Assembly: GCF_963924675.1 (NCBI RefSeq)
Contig: NC_089223.1
Location: 13,466,881-13,530,880, forward strand
Source: Phocoena phocoena
Taxonomy: Eukaryota; Chordata; Mammalia; Artiodactyla; Phocoenidae
Direction of reading: 5' to 3'
Length of the DNA: 64,000 nucleotides
Shown one piece after another: positions 22,100 to 33,563 of this stretch (position 1 is the first letter of the stretch; the number at the start of each line of letters is the position of its first letter). A program made the position numbers and the translations under genes. The notes under the pieces are model-generated. The model did not search any database and was not told the origin of the DNA. It was given only the letters and a program-made list of their open reading frames with translations.

Positions 22100-25000
22100 A
22101 TATATTTTTTGGAATTGGCTCTTTAGTCTGAATTTTAGTATACGGGCATAAAGTTTGTATTGGCTCCATTTTTTCTCTCCTCAGATTCATTTGTCTCCAC
22201 CAACCCCTTGGAACTCAGCTGCTCGCCCCACTTTCTTGACATACTGCTCACAGTAGCAGGTCATGCCCTTCTAATGGTCGTAAGGCTGGCCATTTTCATC
22301 ATAACCTCATCTTTGACACTATAGGTTATCTTAGCCACCTTGTCCATGCTTCACTGCAGACTTCATATGATCTTTGGGTTGGGAGCTACAGCAAATCCAA
22401 AGCAAGGTCTAACCATCTAGATATACAGAGCCTCAGCCATCCCCAGAAGCTACCTAGAGGGGCTAGATAACAGAGCCTGGGCATGCAGGGGACTCACCAT
22501 GCTGTGTAACAAGCAGTGACCAGTGAGTGATGGGAGATAGGAAGAAGATAGGCTTCCAGTTGGCCTCTAATAGACTTTCAGCCAGCTGTGATTTCTTAGA
22601 AAGCTTTTGTCATTTTGTTAATGTATCACCTTATATTTTTGTTTTTCCTCCTGCCTTGCCTCATTTCCCCTTTACTCTCGGTCTTCACTGTACTCACCAG
22701 AAAACCACTGGCACGGAAGCTTTGTCTCAAACTCTTGATTTCTAGGGAACAGAAATAGAAGCAGTTATTTGCTTCTAAATCTTGGATGGGGTTTTACAGT
22801 TGGTTTGCTTACCTCTTTGAAAGCCATAAGGACTGCTGGTTGTAAGGGAGCTGAAAACGACCCCCAGTGTGCAGTGATGTCACAGTGATACAGCTTCCAG
22901 CTCTGTTTATTTGGTGTGAGGTGTGTGTGAAAGGCAACATGTGTGGCTTCTGAGCTTGACTGATACAGGATGAGGATAACTATAAGGACTTCAATGTCTT
23001 GGCATCACCAGAGCCTTTGAAAAAGAAAAGGGCTAGGCCCGGGGCAGCTGAAAGTCAACTTCCAGCGCAGTGTGAAAGCCAGAGGACCGCTGTAATTGCT
23101 TCAGGAGAGAATCATTTCTGCCTCCACAGGAAATGCTATGCTGAAAAGCAGGCCCAGGCTATGACTGTAAGCGTGGCAGGGCCGCAAAGTAGACTAAATG
23201 TACAGTGTTGACAGGTCACGTCTGGCAAATTCAGGACTTTGGTAGAGACAGTAGGACTCTGAGACTAGGAGTGGAGACATTGAGGTGGATGTGCTTGACT
23301 GGATTAAACCCTCACATTGCCCTCTGTTTCTTGGCTAGGGGAAAACAGCCCTCCCTTCATCTGAAGTCTGTGCAGTGACCTTACCCGAAAGTAGTGCTTT
23401 GTAAGCACTGTCCACGTCACCCTTCATTACTTGCAGGTTGAGTAGCCTGTGTAGGGTCTCCCTGTTCAAGAAGAAATGGACCGTGTGTCCAAATAATTGC
23501 AAGATAGTATGTACGTTGAGGCATTGTGTGAATATTTGTGGGAGTACATCTTGAGGATGTTAAAAGATGGTGGGACATGGAATATAAGGTACTATTGGGT
23601 GAAAATTAGTTATCATGTGGGTACCTAAGTGGGACTTGGGAGGAAATGATCTGTCTAGGACATGTGGAAATGGTGGAATTTCTCTGGTATGTTGTTGAGA
23701 AAGGAGTCAAAAGTCTTAGTGGGCAGGCATGTTAGAAAGGATTTGCTCGGTAAGACTTGAGAACCCACCTCTTGTATTCCTTTGGGCATTCTCTTCAGCA
23801 AGGCAACAAGGAATGCACTGCCCAACCTTCTGCTGGGTGTCCAACCTGCTAATTAATAAGCAGAGATAGACACGGAGCCCTTGATATGGCACAATCTAGC
23901 CAGTCCTCTGGTGGCAGATGGGTTATCTTGGACACCTTTGACCTGGGAAGAGGTAGCAGACTGTCCTTATCAGAATCGATATGTACACCGTATAGAGGAT
24001 TTTTTATTCCCCTTCCTGCAGACACCTGTGGGTATCACCATCGGAGTGTTTAGTCCATTGCCTGGATGACTAATATATCAGTATGGTACCCCATATAAGA
24101 TTTCCTTGGACTAAGGGGCCTGTTTTATACTTGAGCCCATGATCACAGGCTTCGGGGTCTTCCTGTATTCTTCGGCACCCAGAAGCATCTGGATAAAAAG
24201 GGTGGAATGGCCTGTGGAATGGAGGAAAGGTTCAGTGAAGGAAGCAGCTTGTGGATAACTCCGTGGGGTTGGATGTACTACACAGGGTACTGATTCGATA
24301 GCTGATAGATAGTGCTGAACTGGTTACAGATTAAAGGAATCCGAAAATATAGGGGTGGAAGCTGGACTTGCGTTTTACCATCAGTCTCAATGACCCACTT
24401 GCAGACTGTGCTTTCTGTCCCTGCAGTTTTAGCGTTTGCTGGTTGAGAGGTCCTGGAGGGCAGGAGGAAGAACACTTTAGCCAGAGGACACAGTAAGAAT
24501 TCCGTCGACTAGGAGCTATGATCCCACCTGTTCACTTTGGGCTTACGACAGTGCACCAGTGGGCATAAAAGGAATATCAGCTAGACGAGTCAGCCTTGAA
24601 CACCAGGAGAAGTTAAGGTTACTACTACACGGCGCGTACAAGGAGCGTTGTCTCCGGCTTAGGGGATTCGCTGGGCCGTCTTCTGGTGTTTCCTTGCCTT
24701 GTGGTAACTGTAGTTGGGCAATTTAACAAGTATAACCTGACAGTCAAGACAGTTATAGGCCCAAGCCACTTGAGAATACATGTCTGAGTCACCTCGTAAG
24801 GCAAAAACCCAGATTGCCCAGAGGTCAAGGGCGAAGGGAATCTAAAATGAGAGGTGGAAGAGGAGATGATAAATGTACATTTACAGAACCAGCTGCAAAT
24901 GGCACAAACTATAGCTTGGTTTACTAACCCTCTTTTTGGTACTTGGGAGTTACTATCGTGCAGAATTGCACTTGTGCTTCCTCTCTTAGAGAAGGTGTAT

Positions 25001-25760
25001 GGGCAGCCTTCTTCTCGTATGAGATCTGCGTATCTAGAGAGTGTGCAAGTCACCCAGGTGGCACAAGGGGAGGGTTGCCCTCAAATCAGTTTATGTGCCT
25101 TTCAGGTCTTCTGGATCCCACTGCCCATGTCTCAGCAGCTCGCTCTGCTGCTTTTTCAGAGCAGCCCCAGGGTAGCTCCGGTCTCAACTGTGGTGCTCTG
25201 CCTCTGCCATCATCACTTCACCTTTTTTTTTTTTTGGCGGTACGCGGGCCTCTCACTGTTGTGGCCTCTCCCGTTGCGGAGCACAGGCTCCGGATGCGCA
25301 GGCCCAGCGGCCATGGCTCACGGGCCCAGCCGCTCCGCGGCATGTGGGATCCTCCCAGACCAGGGCACGAACCCGTGTCCCCTGCATCTGTAGGCGGACT
25401 CTCAACCACTGCGCCACCATGGAAGCCCCATCACTTCATCTTTATCACTTCATTCCTCTGAGGAGACAAGGACCTGGCTTCTGCCTACCTCCATCACTCA
25501 CCCTGGGATATAAGTGTCAGTAGCTCCAGTGCTCGGGTACCACCTGAATGGAGAAGCTGTGACTTTCTAGGAAGCTGCCCAGAAGGGCTAGGAAGCACAG
25601 CCTGAAGTGTAAAGGAGGCAACACCCTGGGTGGCAAACTTTGTCTAATAAGAGATGGGAGATGGGAAGGAGTCAATTGCTCATCTTTCTTGCCTTCAACA
25701 GATCCTTCTAAGATGCAGTGATCCTATCAGCCTTTCTGTGTTGTAAATGATGAATATAAA
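22100..25760 (+). mobile_element. Degenerate endogenous retrovirus-like relic, possibly ERVL-related
   Basis: Two distant segments share a phrase set: 22430-22560 (AGAAGCTACCTAGAGGGGCT, GATGGGAGATAGGAAGAAG) and 25545-25680 (GAAGCTGCCCAGAAGGGCTA, GATGGGAGATGGGAAGGAG). They could be the two LTRs. Between them, about 23340-25100 has the texture I associate with ERVL internal sequence (GAGAACCCACCTCTTGTATT, GCAACAAGGAATGCACTGCC, GGAATATCAGCTAGACGAGT). No gag, pol or env frame is intact; the longest frames (142 aa minus, 172 and 179 aa plus near 25 kb) carry no retroviral motif, and the plus ones run into a SINE. Strand, ends and family are uncertain. It could be unrelated unique sequence. Confidence 0.35.
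25226..25428 (-). mobile_element. CHR-type SINE, short form, antisense
   Basis: A T-run leads into GGCGGTACGCGGGCCTCTCA and the standard body with the antisense tRNA-like head. The target-site duplication is CATCACTTCACCTTT at 25211-25225 and CATCACTTCATCTTT at 25429-25443, one mismatch. It provides the C-terminal halves of the 172 and 179 aa frames seen here. Confidence 0.93.
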
Positions 25761-26650
25761 TCTAACAGGTAACCTGAGGCAGAAGGAGAAATACTTGTTG
25801 ATCCCAATAAGGACAGCAGCCTCTGTGATATTGTTAAGATAGGAAAAGGTAGGCTGTGAGGAACTGAAATATTTTGGTAAGTTGAGATCATAGGATAATT
25901 GGAAGAGATGAGATTTGAGTGGCAGATAAAGGCCTGATCTTAACGGTTTAAACTCTATCCTAAAGTTTACTAGTGATCTCCAAAATGGTGTGCTTGTTCA
26001 TGGGGGTGTAGGAAGAACATACTAAAACTTATGTGAATACATATTTTTAGTGTCATCATTTATACATTTCTATTTTATGTATATAAATATCTTAGTGCAG
26101 TAGATCATATATATAACAGAAAATAATTGATAGATGCTAAGGAGAACCAATGTGAATTGTTACTGTTAGAATATAGTGGACTAGCTTCAGATACTGGTTT
26201 TAGAAAGACAACTTTGTCTGGGATAGGTTGCTGGGTAGGGTATCGGGATTTTGGGGAGGCAGGAAGACCAGCTAAGAGGTTTAAGACTTCCATATGCTGA
26301 GGTCTCAGTCTCACTACCTTATCCCTCTTCCTGTGTGCTCTCAGCCCTGGCCCGGATCTAACTTTCTGTGGAGCTGTCCATCAAGTAGGAGCCTGGCACC
26401 TAGGTTTCATCCTATGCTTTCCCACTGTCCACACTGAAAAAATTCTCACTGTATCTTCCTACACTTGGTTGAGGTAGAAGAAATTTCTCCTTTATCTTAA
26501 CTTAAAATAATAGACTCTGTTTTTTAGAGCAGTTTTAGGTTTAATCAAGGTAATTTTTGAACAATAAGAAAAGGATACCTGTTAGTTTTTTACCTTTTGT
26601 TATCTTAAGTATCTTCAAGCTTCATCCTGATGAATGGCTCCTTGGTAGGT
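25760..26650. other. Unassigned sequence
   Basis: No gene-like frame, RNA gene or nameable repeat is recognised. Confidence 0.4.
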
Positions 26651-26657
26651 TGTGGCA

Positions 26658-26695
26658 TCTGTAGAAATTCTGTAGAAATTTCTGTAGAAATTCTG
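26658..26695. repeat. Short tandem repeat of TCTGTAGAAAT
   Basis: TCTGTAGAAAT occurs three times in a row with 1-2 extra bases between copies. Confidence 0.8.
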
Positions 26696-26744
26696 TGTAA
26701 TCTTCCTTGATTTACATTCTTTCATTGCCTTTAATAACATTTTT

Positions 26745-26958
26745 TTTTTTTTTTTTTTTTTTTTTTTGCGATACGCGGGCCTCTCACTGCTGTGGCCTCT
26801 CCCGTTGCGGAGCACAGGCTCCGGACGCGCAGGCCCAGCGGCCATGGCTCACGAGCGCAGCCGCTCCGCGGCATGTGGGATCTTCCTGGACCGGGGCACG
26901 AACCCGTGTCCCCTGCATCGGCAGGCAGACTCTCAACCACTGCGCTACCAGGGAAGCC
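26745..26958 (-). mobile_element. CHR-type SINE, short form, antisense, long T-run
   Basis: It has the longest tail of the window, about 27 T, leading to GCGATACGCGGGCCTCTCAC. A perfect 16-base target-site duplication, CCTTTAATAACATTTT, lies at 26729-26744 and 26959-26974. The long tail and perfect duplication suggest a fairly recent insertion. Frames in this interval on both strands are SINE translations. Confidence 0.95.
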
Positions 26959-28029
26959 CTTTAATAACATTTTGATAGTTTTATTGTGAAGTTATCTACT
27001 TTTCCAAGTATATCTTTTTATTATTCAGTATTCCTATGGTGATTTTATTTAGGGTAGAGTTAAGATTTTTATCTCCAAGAAGTTTAGAAATGGTCACTCC
27101 TTCATGTTCTTTCACTAGTGTTTTAATTTTTTGGAGAGAGCTGAAAAATATTTATAAACTAGTGAAATGCTTAAGGAAGAGTTTTGTCTCAATTATGCGC
27201 TTATTAAATTTTAAAATAATTTCATGAAATTGAATCTTCTAATCAGTTGCAAAAGTACTTAAGTTTTCTGAATTTTTTTTATTTACTTAAAATATGATAT
27301 ACAGTCAAATAAATGGAAAGAGAATGAACTTAGTTCTACACTTTCTTTTCCTATTGGCCACCAGTTTTATATCCTAAATGCAGTGTATTCCAAAGTATGT
27401 TAATGCTTTCAGAAAAGCTAACCCAAACCAGCCAGAAGCGGCTTCCCCAACCCCAGGCTATTTTCTGAAATGAATAGTTCTTTATTTCCTAATCCCATCT
27501 TTACTGGTTGTTTTAAAACTATTCTTTTTTCCTTTGATCAGTGGCCTAAGTTTTTCATTACTTGGCACTGTTTGATTTATAGTATGTTTTGAAAAGAGGT
27601 ATAAATGTTTAAAATTACTAAATTGAGCAATTCCTTATGTATCTGGCATATTTAAATAATGGATTATTCAAATTAAGAGAAATTTTCACATCATTAAGTT
27701 TTACATCTTTGATCATTAAAATATTTAATTATTGATAGGCAACTTTAAAAATATATGCTTTCTTGCCTCATAAAATAGGTTATATTGAATGTAATCTCTT
27801 TTGATTACTCAACTATTACTATAGACATCTTGTTAAAAACTCTGCTTTCATAAATACTGATGATATAAATAGGCTCTTTGTCCTTACTCTCAGTGTTCTC
27901 TGTTTCTTTTGGCCTCTGATTTTTGTCATTTATTTGCTGCAGTGTTTTTGCCCCTAGTGGGCCCATGCCAGTACCCTCTCTCTCCTTCCTTTCCCTTCTC
28001 ATCACCCCTTTTTCCATAACACAACATAC

Positions 28030-28070
28030 ATAACACACACACGCACATGTGCACACACACGCACACACAC
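28030..28070. repeat. Interrupted (CA)n microsatellite
   Basis: ACACACACACGCACATGTGC followed by further ACACAC/GCACAC units. Confidence 0.85.
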
Positions 28071-28152
28071 CTTTTGCTGTTTGTATTGCTTTGGTTACTT
28101 GAAAAATGAGAATTATGTCCAATATACAAAAAAACAAGAGCTTTAGTCTGAA

Positions 28153-28238
28153 GCCAAGAGGTTCTACTATTAGTAAAATATCTAAGTCACATTATTAGTA
28201 AAATATCTAAGGCAAGAGGCTCTACCATTAGTAAAATA
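28153..28238. repeat. Local imperfect duplication
   Basis: A 28-base unit at 28153-28180 (starting GCCAAGAGGTTCTACTATTA) recurs at 28211-28238 with three mismatches, and a partial copy of ATTAGTAAAATATCTAAG lies between them. Confidence 0.75.
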
Positions 28239-28659
28239 ACTGGCATTTCTGTTAACTGGTCAGTGGCCTTGTTTAATTTGCTTTTCAGTCTTGGCTAAGC
28301 CAGAGAGTTGAATTTTCTTATTAAAAATGACTTTAGATTAATTGAGATGCTATTTTAGAAATATAACCTTTAGATAGTTACATATGAATTGTGAAGCGGA
28401 ACTGATTATGGAAGCATATCCAAGAAAATAAAACTGTCTTTTTAAAATAGTGTTCACTAAACAACCATATATACACAAAACTTCACTGAAAAATACCCAG
28501 ATCAACTTAAATGGGTTCTGCTTTTACCTTTTAGAAAGTTACTGTCTCAAAGCAATGGCATTCAAATAGTCACAAAAAAGGGGAAAATATGGTGTAACTA
28601 ATTTCCTATGGAAGGATATAGCAAAAACCTCTTATTGAAACATTAAAAAATAATTTGGG

Positions 28660-28878
28660 GGGCTTCCCTGGTGGCGCGGTGGTCGCGAGTCCGCCTGCCA
28701 ACTCAGAGAACATGGGTTTGTGCCCCGGTCCGGGAAGATCCCACACGCCGCGGAGCGGCTGGGCCCCTGAGCCATGGCCGCTGAGCCTGCACGTCCGGAG
28801 CCTGTGCTCTGCAACGGGAGAGGCCGCGGCAGTGAGAGGCCTGTGTACTGCAAAAAAAAAAAAAATAATAATAATAAT
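28660..28878 (+). mobile_element. CHR-type SINE, short form, sense
   Basis: It begins GGGCTTCCCTGGTGGCGCGG and ends in about 14 A followed by AAT repeats. The 11-base target-site duplication AATAATTTGGG is at 28649-28659 and 28879-28889. The B box is weakened (GGTTTGTGCCC), so it is probably not transcribed by RNA polymerase III. The AAT repeats at the tail are a typical SINE-seeded microsatellite. Confidence 0.93.
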
Positions 28879-28889
28879 AATAATTTGGG

Positions 28890-29570
28890 TCTGGTTTAAC
28901 ATTTAAAAGAAAGTAAAATATTGTACCACATCTACGTACACTAAAACAGTTGCGGAGTTAGATGACAACAAGCAGAACTATAAAATGTTTAGCCTCAGAT
29001 TTTGCTTTTTGGATTTTCTGTTGGTAGATTCATATTACATTTGTAAAACTGATGATGTTACTTTGCATAGTTGGAGATGGCCAATAAATTGTCAGGCCAA
29101 TTTTACATGAGCTTTTAACAATGCTCTCCTGTTCTGCAGACATGCCCTGTTGTTCGTAGTAGTTAGGTGAAGTCGTGTTGTAACAGTAAGTTTGACTCTA
29201 TTCTATTGAGTCGTGTTTGGTAAAATTGCAGACTTGTGACAGATGTCTGTGACATAAACAGATGTCTGTGTTTCTGAGTAGCCTGGATAAACAGTATCAA
29301 TATATATTGAATAAAACCATATTCTGAGCCTTTCTCAGATTATATGCAAACAGGAAGTAATTGAAACTTTGAGAAGAGGTTTTTAAAAATGTTTTTGAGG
29401 TTTTAAGTTGGGTAAGGATCAGGACTGAATAAGTGAAAATAAGGGATGTTATTTAAACACATCTCTTGATTTCTCTTTCATCTCATTAAAGATAGACTTT
29501 AAGGTAACAGAAATCTTCCCAGAAGAGGGCGTTTTTTCTCTGCTTTCAATTCTTATGTTGCCCATATGTC
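28890..29570. other. Unassigned sequence
   Basis: No gene-like frame, RNA gene or nameable repeat is seen. Confidence 0.45.
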
Positions 29571-29900
29571 TTTTTTTAAAATTAATTTATTTTATCTATT
29601 TTATTTTTGGCTGCATTGGGTCTTCCTTGCTGTGCATGGGCTTTCTCTAGTTGCGGCGAGTGGGGGCTACTCTTCATTGCAGTGCGCGGGCTTCTCATTG
29701 CGGTGTGTTCTCTTGTTGCGGAGCACGGGCTCTAGGGTGCCGGGCTTCAGTAGTTGTGGCTCACGGGCTCTAGAGTGCAGGCTCAGTAGTTGCGGCACAC
29801 GGGCTTAGTTGCCCCGTGGCAGGTGGGATCTTCCCAAACCAGGGCACGAACTCTGCATTGGCAGGAGGATTCTTAACCACTGCCCCACTAGGGAAGCCCC
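29571..29900 (-). mobile_element. CHR-type SINE, long form, antisense
   Basis: T- and A-rich left end, TGGCTGCATTGGGTCTTCCT, CTCTAGTTGCGGCGAGTGGG, AGTAGTTGTGG units and an antisense tRNA-like head ending GGGAAGCCCC. The target-site duplication is unclear (TATGTCTTTTT on the left, TTTGTCTTTAT on the right), and the head has a short gap before CTCTGCATTGGC, so it looks older than most copies. Confidence 0.88.
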
Positions 29901-30829
29901 TTCCCCTTTGTCTTTATTGGGTTCCTTCACATTTCTATTGATTACATAGTTCTAATAATTATTTTCCAATGCTTTTTGAAATTGTGTGTGCTATAAGAAG
30001 GCAACAAAAAAATCTCCAAAGTAATTTTTGCTTATTTCTCATTTATCTTTAATCTGTAATTGTGGTCAGGTTTAATAAGGTTTAGTTTTTTATTTAAATA
30101 TTGAGTGTAACATGGAAGGGTATAATAATTTGACCTCTGGAGTACTAAGACTTCAAGAGATACATGTGTAAGAATTAAACATAATTTAGTTAGAACCATT
30201 ATTTCTCTGTTTCAAAAAAATTGTTTTAAAAGTGCTAAGGGAAAATTTTCAGAAATATATGTATATATTGCTGAAGTATCTGTTCTGTCAACTGAAGTGT
30301 TTGCATGTGTTGTACAGAAGAAATGATACAACCAAATATTAACTATGAATTCAAAAGGTGTAGGGGATCATTGAGGTAAAATTGTGACCAACTTTGGATG
30401 TGGTGATTAATAGTGAAGTGAATTCATATTGTCCTGAGTTGGACCATGTAGTATTTCTCAAATTTGACTGATAATAAGGCTTTCCTGGGTGGTAGCGGGT
30501 GTGTGTGTGTGTGTGTGTGTTGGTGTGTTTTGAAACACATTTCTGGGTTCTCTCTGAAGAGGTTCTGATTGAATAGGGTTGGAATGGGGCCCACAAGTTT
30601 GTATTTTTCACAGGTGCCATAGATGATTCTTCCTATTGAGTATGTTTGGCAAAAACTCGCGTGTGTTAAAGAGTTAGACTGGCAAATCGTGTCTATTGAC
30701 TGCAGCTACCAAAGAAAGAACAGTATTTATGCTGTTAGAGGGCTGTTTGCCATGTTAGTGGATGAATTTATAATACTGATGATGGGAAAGAGCTCTAGTC
30801 ATATAATTGCATTGTTTCTTTATCATAAT
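29901..30829. other. Unassigned sequence with a (GT)n run
   Basis: No repeat or gene is recognised apart from the GT microsatellite at 30498-30521. The minus 89-aa frame at 30351-30620 derives its His/Thr run from that microsatellite. Confidence 0.4.
30498..30521. repeat. (GT)n microsatellite, about 11 units
   Basis: An uninterrupted GT run following GGTAGCGG. It is the longest pure dinucleotide run in the window together with the CT run at 33535. Confidence 0.9.
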
Positions 30830-30834
30830 ACCTA

Positions 30835-31430
30835 GTATTTATTTAGTGTTTAAGATGTGCCAGACATTGTGTTTATTGATCACATGCAGCATTTGTGATT
30901 ATTTTTATATATCTCATCTAGTTTTAATCTCATTTCAGAGTTTAGGAAACCAAGACTGAGAGTTGTGACTTACCTAGGGTCAAATTTAATGAGTGGGGAA
31001 GGTTAAGATTTAACCCCAGGCAGTCTGTTGCCAGAGTTAGTATTCTTTTTTTTTTCTTTTCTTTTTTTAAATTTTTGGCTGTGTTGTGTCTTCATTGCTG
31101 TGCACGGGCTTTCTCTAATTGCGGCAAGTGGGGGCTGCTCTTCATTGCAGTGCGTGGGCTTCTCACTGCGGTGGCTTCTCTTGTTGTGGAGCACGGGGCT
31201 CCAAGCGTCTGGGCTCAGTAGTTGTGGCACGTGGGCTCAGTAGTTGTGGCTCGCAGGTTCTAGAGCACAGGCTCAGTAGTTGTGGCACATGGGCTTAGTT
31301 GCTCCGTGGCATGTGGGATCTTCCTGGACCAGGGCTCAAACCCGTGTCCCCTGCACTGGCAGGTGGACTGTTAACCACTGTGCCACCAGGGAAGTCCCCA
31401 GAGTTAGTATTCCTAACCAAAGTATATTGT
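30835..31430 (-). repeat. MIR SINE, antisense, split by a CHR SINE
   Basis: AAGATGTGCCAGACATTGTG, TTTCAGAGTTTAGGAAACCAAG, GAGTTGTGACTTACCTAGGGTC and AACCCCAGGCAGTCTGTTGCC follow the reverse complement of MIR. A CHR SINE interrupts it at 31046-31397. Confidence 0.7.
31046..31397 (-). mobile_element. CHR-type SINE, long form, antisense, inside MIR
   Basis: T-rich left end, GGCTGTGTTGTGTCTTCATT, three AGTAGTTGTGG units and an antisense tRNA-like head. A perfect 15-base target-site duplication, CCAGAGTTAGTATTC, lies at 31031-31045 and 31398-31412. The plus and minus frames here are SINE translations. Confidence 0.94.
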
Positions 31431-33199
31431 ATGCTTCAGTTCCCTCTTCCTTTGATGAGAGTTTATAATTCCAAGGTTCTTAACCCCAGCATCCCTGTAA
31501 TAAGAAAGCAGTTATGGCGAGACTCAGTGTTGGCTGTTGGGAGTTATGGGAAGGGACTGTTGCCATTCCCAATGAAGTGTGTCCCACAGCTCTCAAAGAA
31601 TGCTTTAGAATAAGGGGAGACACAAGGGACCTGACACGGTCCTAGAAGATCCCTCATTCTTAGTTATGAGTCTCCAACCATCAGCTGAGAGTTGCACATG
31701 AAACCACCACATTACCCCGCGCCCCCCATCCCATCATATGAATCCTTCCACACACACATATCCTTGAAACCAGGCAGTCTGTCCTTCACATGTGTTTTCA
31801 CTCACTGACAGACCTTTGGCAGGTTTAACTACCTCAGTCCTAAGTGATAACTTCACGTTGACATCTGCCTGTTAGAGCCGCAGACCAGAGAGTTTAATCA
31901 GGGTGCTGATAATCTAAGGAGTTGACAGTGGCGGAAGGTCAAGAGCTGCAGTGTGGTTTACCCTCTCAGTCCTCAGGATTACAAGTACTGAAGGTTTCTC
32001 TTCCCCCCCCACTCTCCATTTTTAAAGCATTAATTAACCTCAGTGTTGAGAATCTCTTCGCTTGTGTTGCTCTTCTAGAAAGCAGTATCGAGAGAGGAAG
32101 ACTGAAGACAAGAAGTATGTTCAGCAAGAGATTTGGCTTCAGTGGGTCACTATGGTTTTCATCTAAACCTTCCCATTGAGCACCCCAGGCGTATGTTAGC
32201 GTATGTTTCTCAGACCATCCCTATAAAGCTTTTCTCTCCAGTCCAGCTTGAAGCGAGCAAGCAAACAGAAAACAAACAACGGATAGCACTTGTACTTCCA
32301 GAATGTGATTTTTCGCTTCAGCCTGCCCCTCATTCGTACAGGATGAGAACTTGTTCTTTCTGCTGTTCCCTTGATCGCGGAAAAGATCGTATCTTTGTGA
32401 TGCTGTGATGAATAGAATTTACAAGGGATTAGGTTGGAGAGTAACACTGACCCAACCTTCCATCTCCAGGAAGAGAAGACATTGGGAAATTATTGATACT
32501 TCAGACTTCGGGACAAAGGAGAAATGAAAGCCAAGTTTTAAAGAGAAAAATGTCACTTTTGTGCGATCTAAAATGACTTTAAATTTGTGATTTTTTTTCT
32601 CCTCTTGTTTTGAGTGCACTTGATTCAATGGGTGTCACTTTTTTGAAGTGGAATTCAGTCAGAATAGTATAGTATTTGTGATTGGAATAAGTGTTCTCTT
32701 CTTAGGTGGAACTGGAGGATGACTCCAGTTTCTCTTGCGTTCATCTTTTGCCTTCGTACCCTCTTTAGCAAAAGGTGTTCTTTCATTGCTGTGTCTACAG
32801 AAAGAAGTTCCAGACTGTGTTCACTGCCTCACTGGCTATATTAAGTCAGGAGTCTTTTGCAAGGTTTACGCACTTCTAATCAGAGATATCATTTGTACAG
32901 GACCAGCTTTTGAATCTAGGTGTGAGATTTTATTTTAGAGCTTATATTTTAAGAGTGTATAGGAGATGATTTATGCCGTTTCAGGGATTAGGGAATAGGC
33001 TGAGTATAGAAGTTAACGGTAAGGGTTATTTAGATGTTCCTCTGTGGTGGGAAGCAAAACTATTTTAAGGTCTTTTAGTTGTTTTACCCTATTTTTTTTT
33101 TTGGTCAGCAAATGGCCTATTAGTGAGTAAGACAAGGACTATTAAGTACTTTAATATGAGTCTCGCACTCTTCTAGAATATACGTGGGCAACCGTGAAG
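31431..33199. other. Unassigned, repeat-poor sequence
   Basis: About 1.8 kb with a more even base composition than its surroundings and no repeat I can name. Several 60-90 aa plus-strand frames occur (31922-32179, 32133-32408, 32735-32938), none with a domain I recognise. The CG-containing phrases around 32070-32400 are unusual for decayed DNA and could reflect conservation. Confidence 0.4.
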
Positions 33200-33350
33200 G
33201 AGTGAAGTCAGCTTGCCGTTCGTTATCCGTGTGACCTCAAGCCAGTCCTGTCCCATCTTTGGACTTCAGTGTCCTCAGCTGTGAAATGGAAACTCCCAGA
33301 TCATGGACACTATTTGCCTTCCAATTGGGTCGAATGTTTGTTTTCTGAGG
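33200..33350 (+). repeat. MIR SINE
   Basis: GTGTGACCTCAAGCCAGTCC and TCAGTGTCCTCAGCTGTGAAATGG match the middle of MIR. Confidence 0.7.
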
Positions 33351-33534
33351 ATCAAGAGAAGCTATGTCTTTTTTTTAAACTGTAATACAATTATCTAAAA
33401 ATTACTTGGTGGTATTTTTACTCTAGTTTTTGGATATCATCACTGTCCTTCAGGAACTTAGAATTGTTTGAACAAGGTTTACCTAAAAGAAATATTTAGA
33501 GAGCAGCCTAAAATAGGATATAACTAAATGCAAT

Positions 33535-33563
33535 TCTCTCTCTCTCTCTCTCTCTTTTTTTTT
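33535..33563. repeat. (CT)n microsatellite with T-run
   Basis: About ten CT units followed by eight or nine T. The flanking sequence is not a recognisable SINE. Confidence 0.85.

Larger units (their letters stand above)
26975..28648. other. Unassigned AT-rich sequence
   Basis: About 1.7 kb without a nameable repeat except the CA-rich and local duplications listed separately. The minus frame at 27805-28137 gets its Cys/Val-rich section from the CA-rich microsatellite. Confidence 0.4.

Noticed and set aside
24854..25461. 172 and 179 aa plus-strand frames, among the longest in the window
   Set aside because: Their second halves are translations of the antisense CHR SINE at 25226-25428; the same peptide phrases recur at 7.8, 19.4, 26.8, 39.1, 60.9 and 61.7 kb. 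The first halves show no motif.
28020..28080. CRISPR-like short repeats
   Set aside because: The repeats are CA dinucleotides, not spaced direct repeats, and the window is mammalian.
27805..28137. Cys-rich minus-strand frame suggesting a small secreted protein
   Set aside because: The Cys/Val alternation is the translation of the CA microsatellite.
33395..33440. Splice-like motif in ordinary intergenic sequence
   Set aside because: No open frame between plausible acceptor and donor; such matches are frequent by chance.
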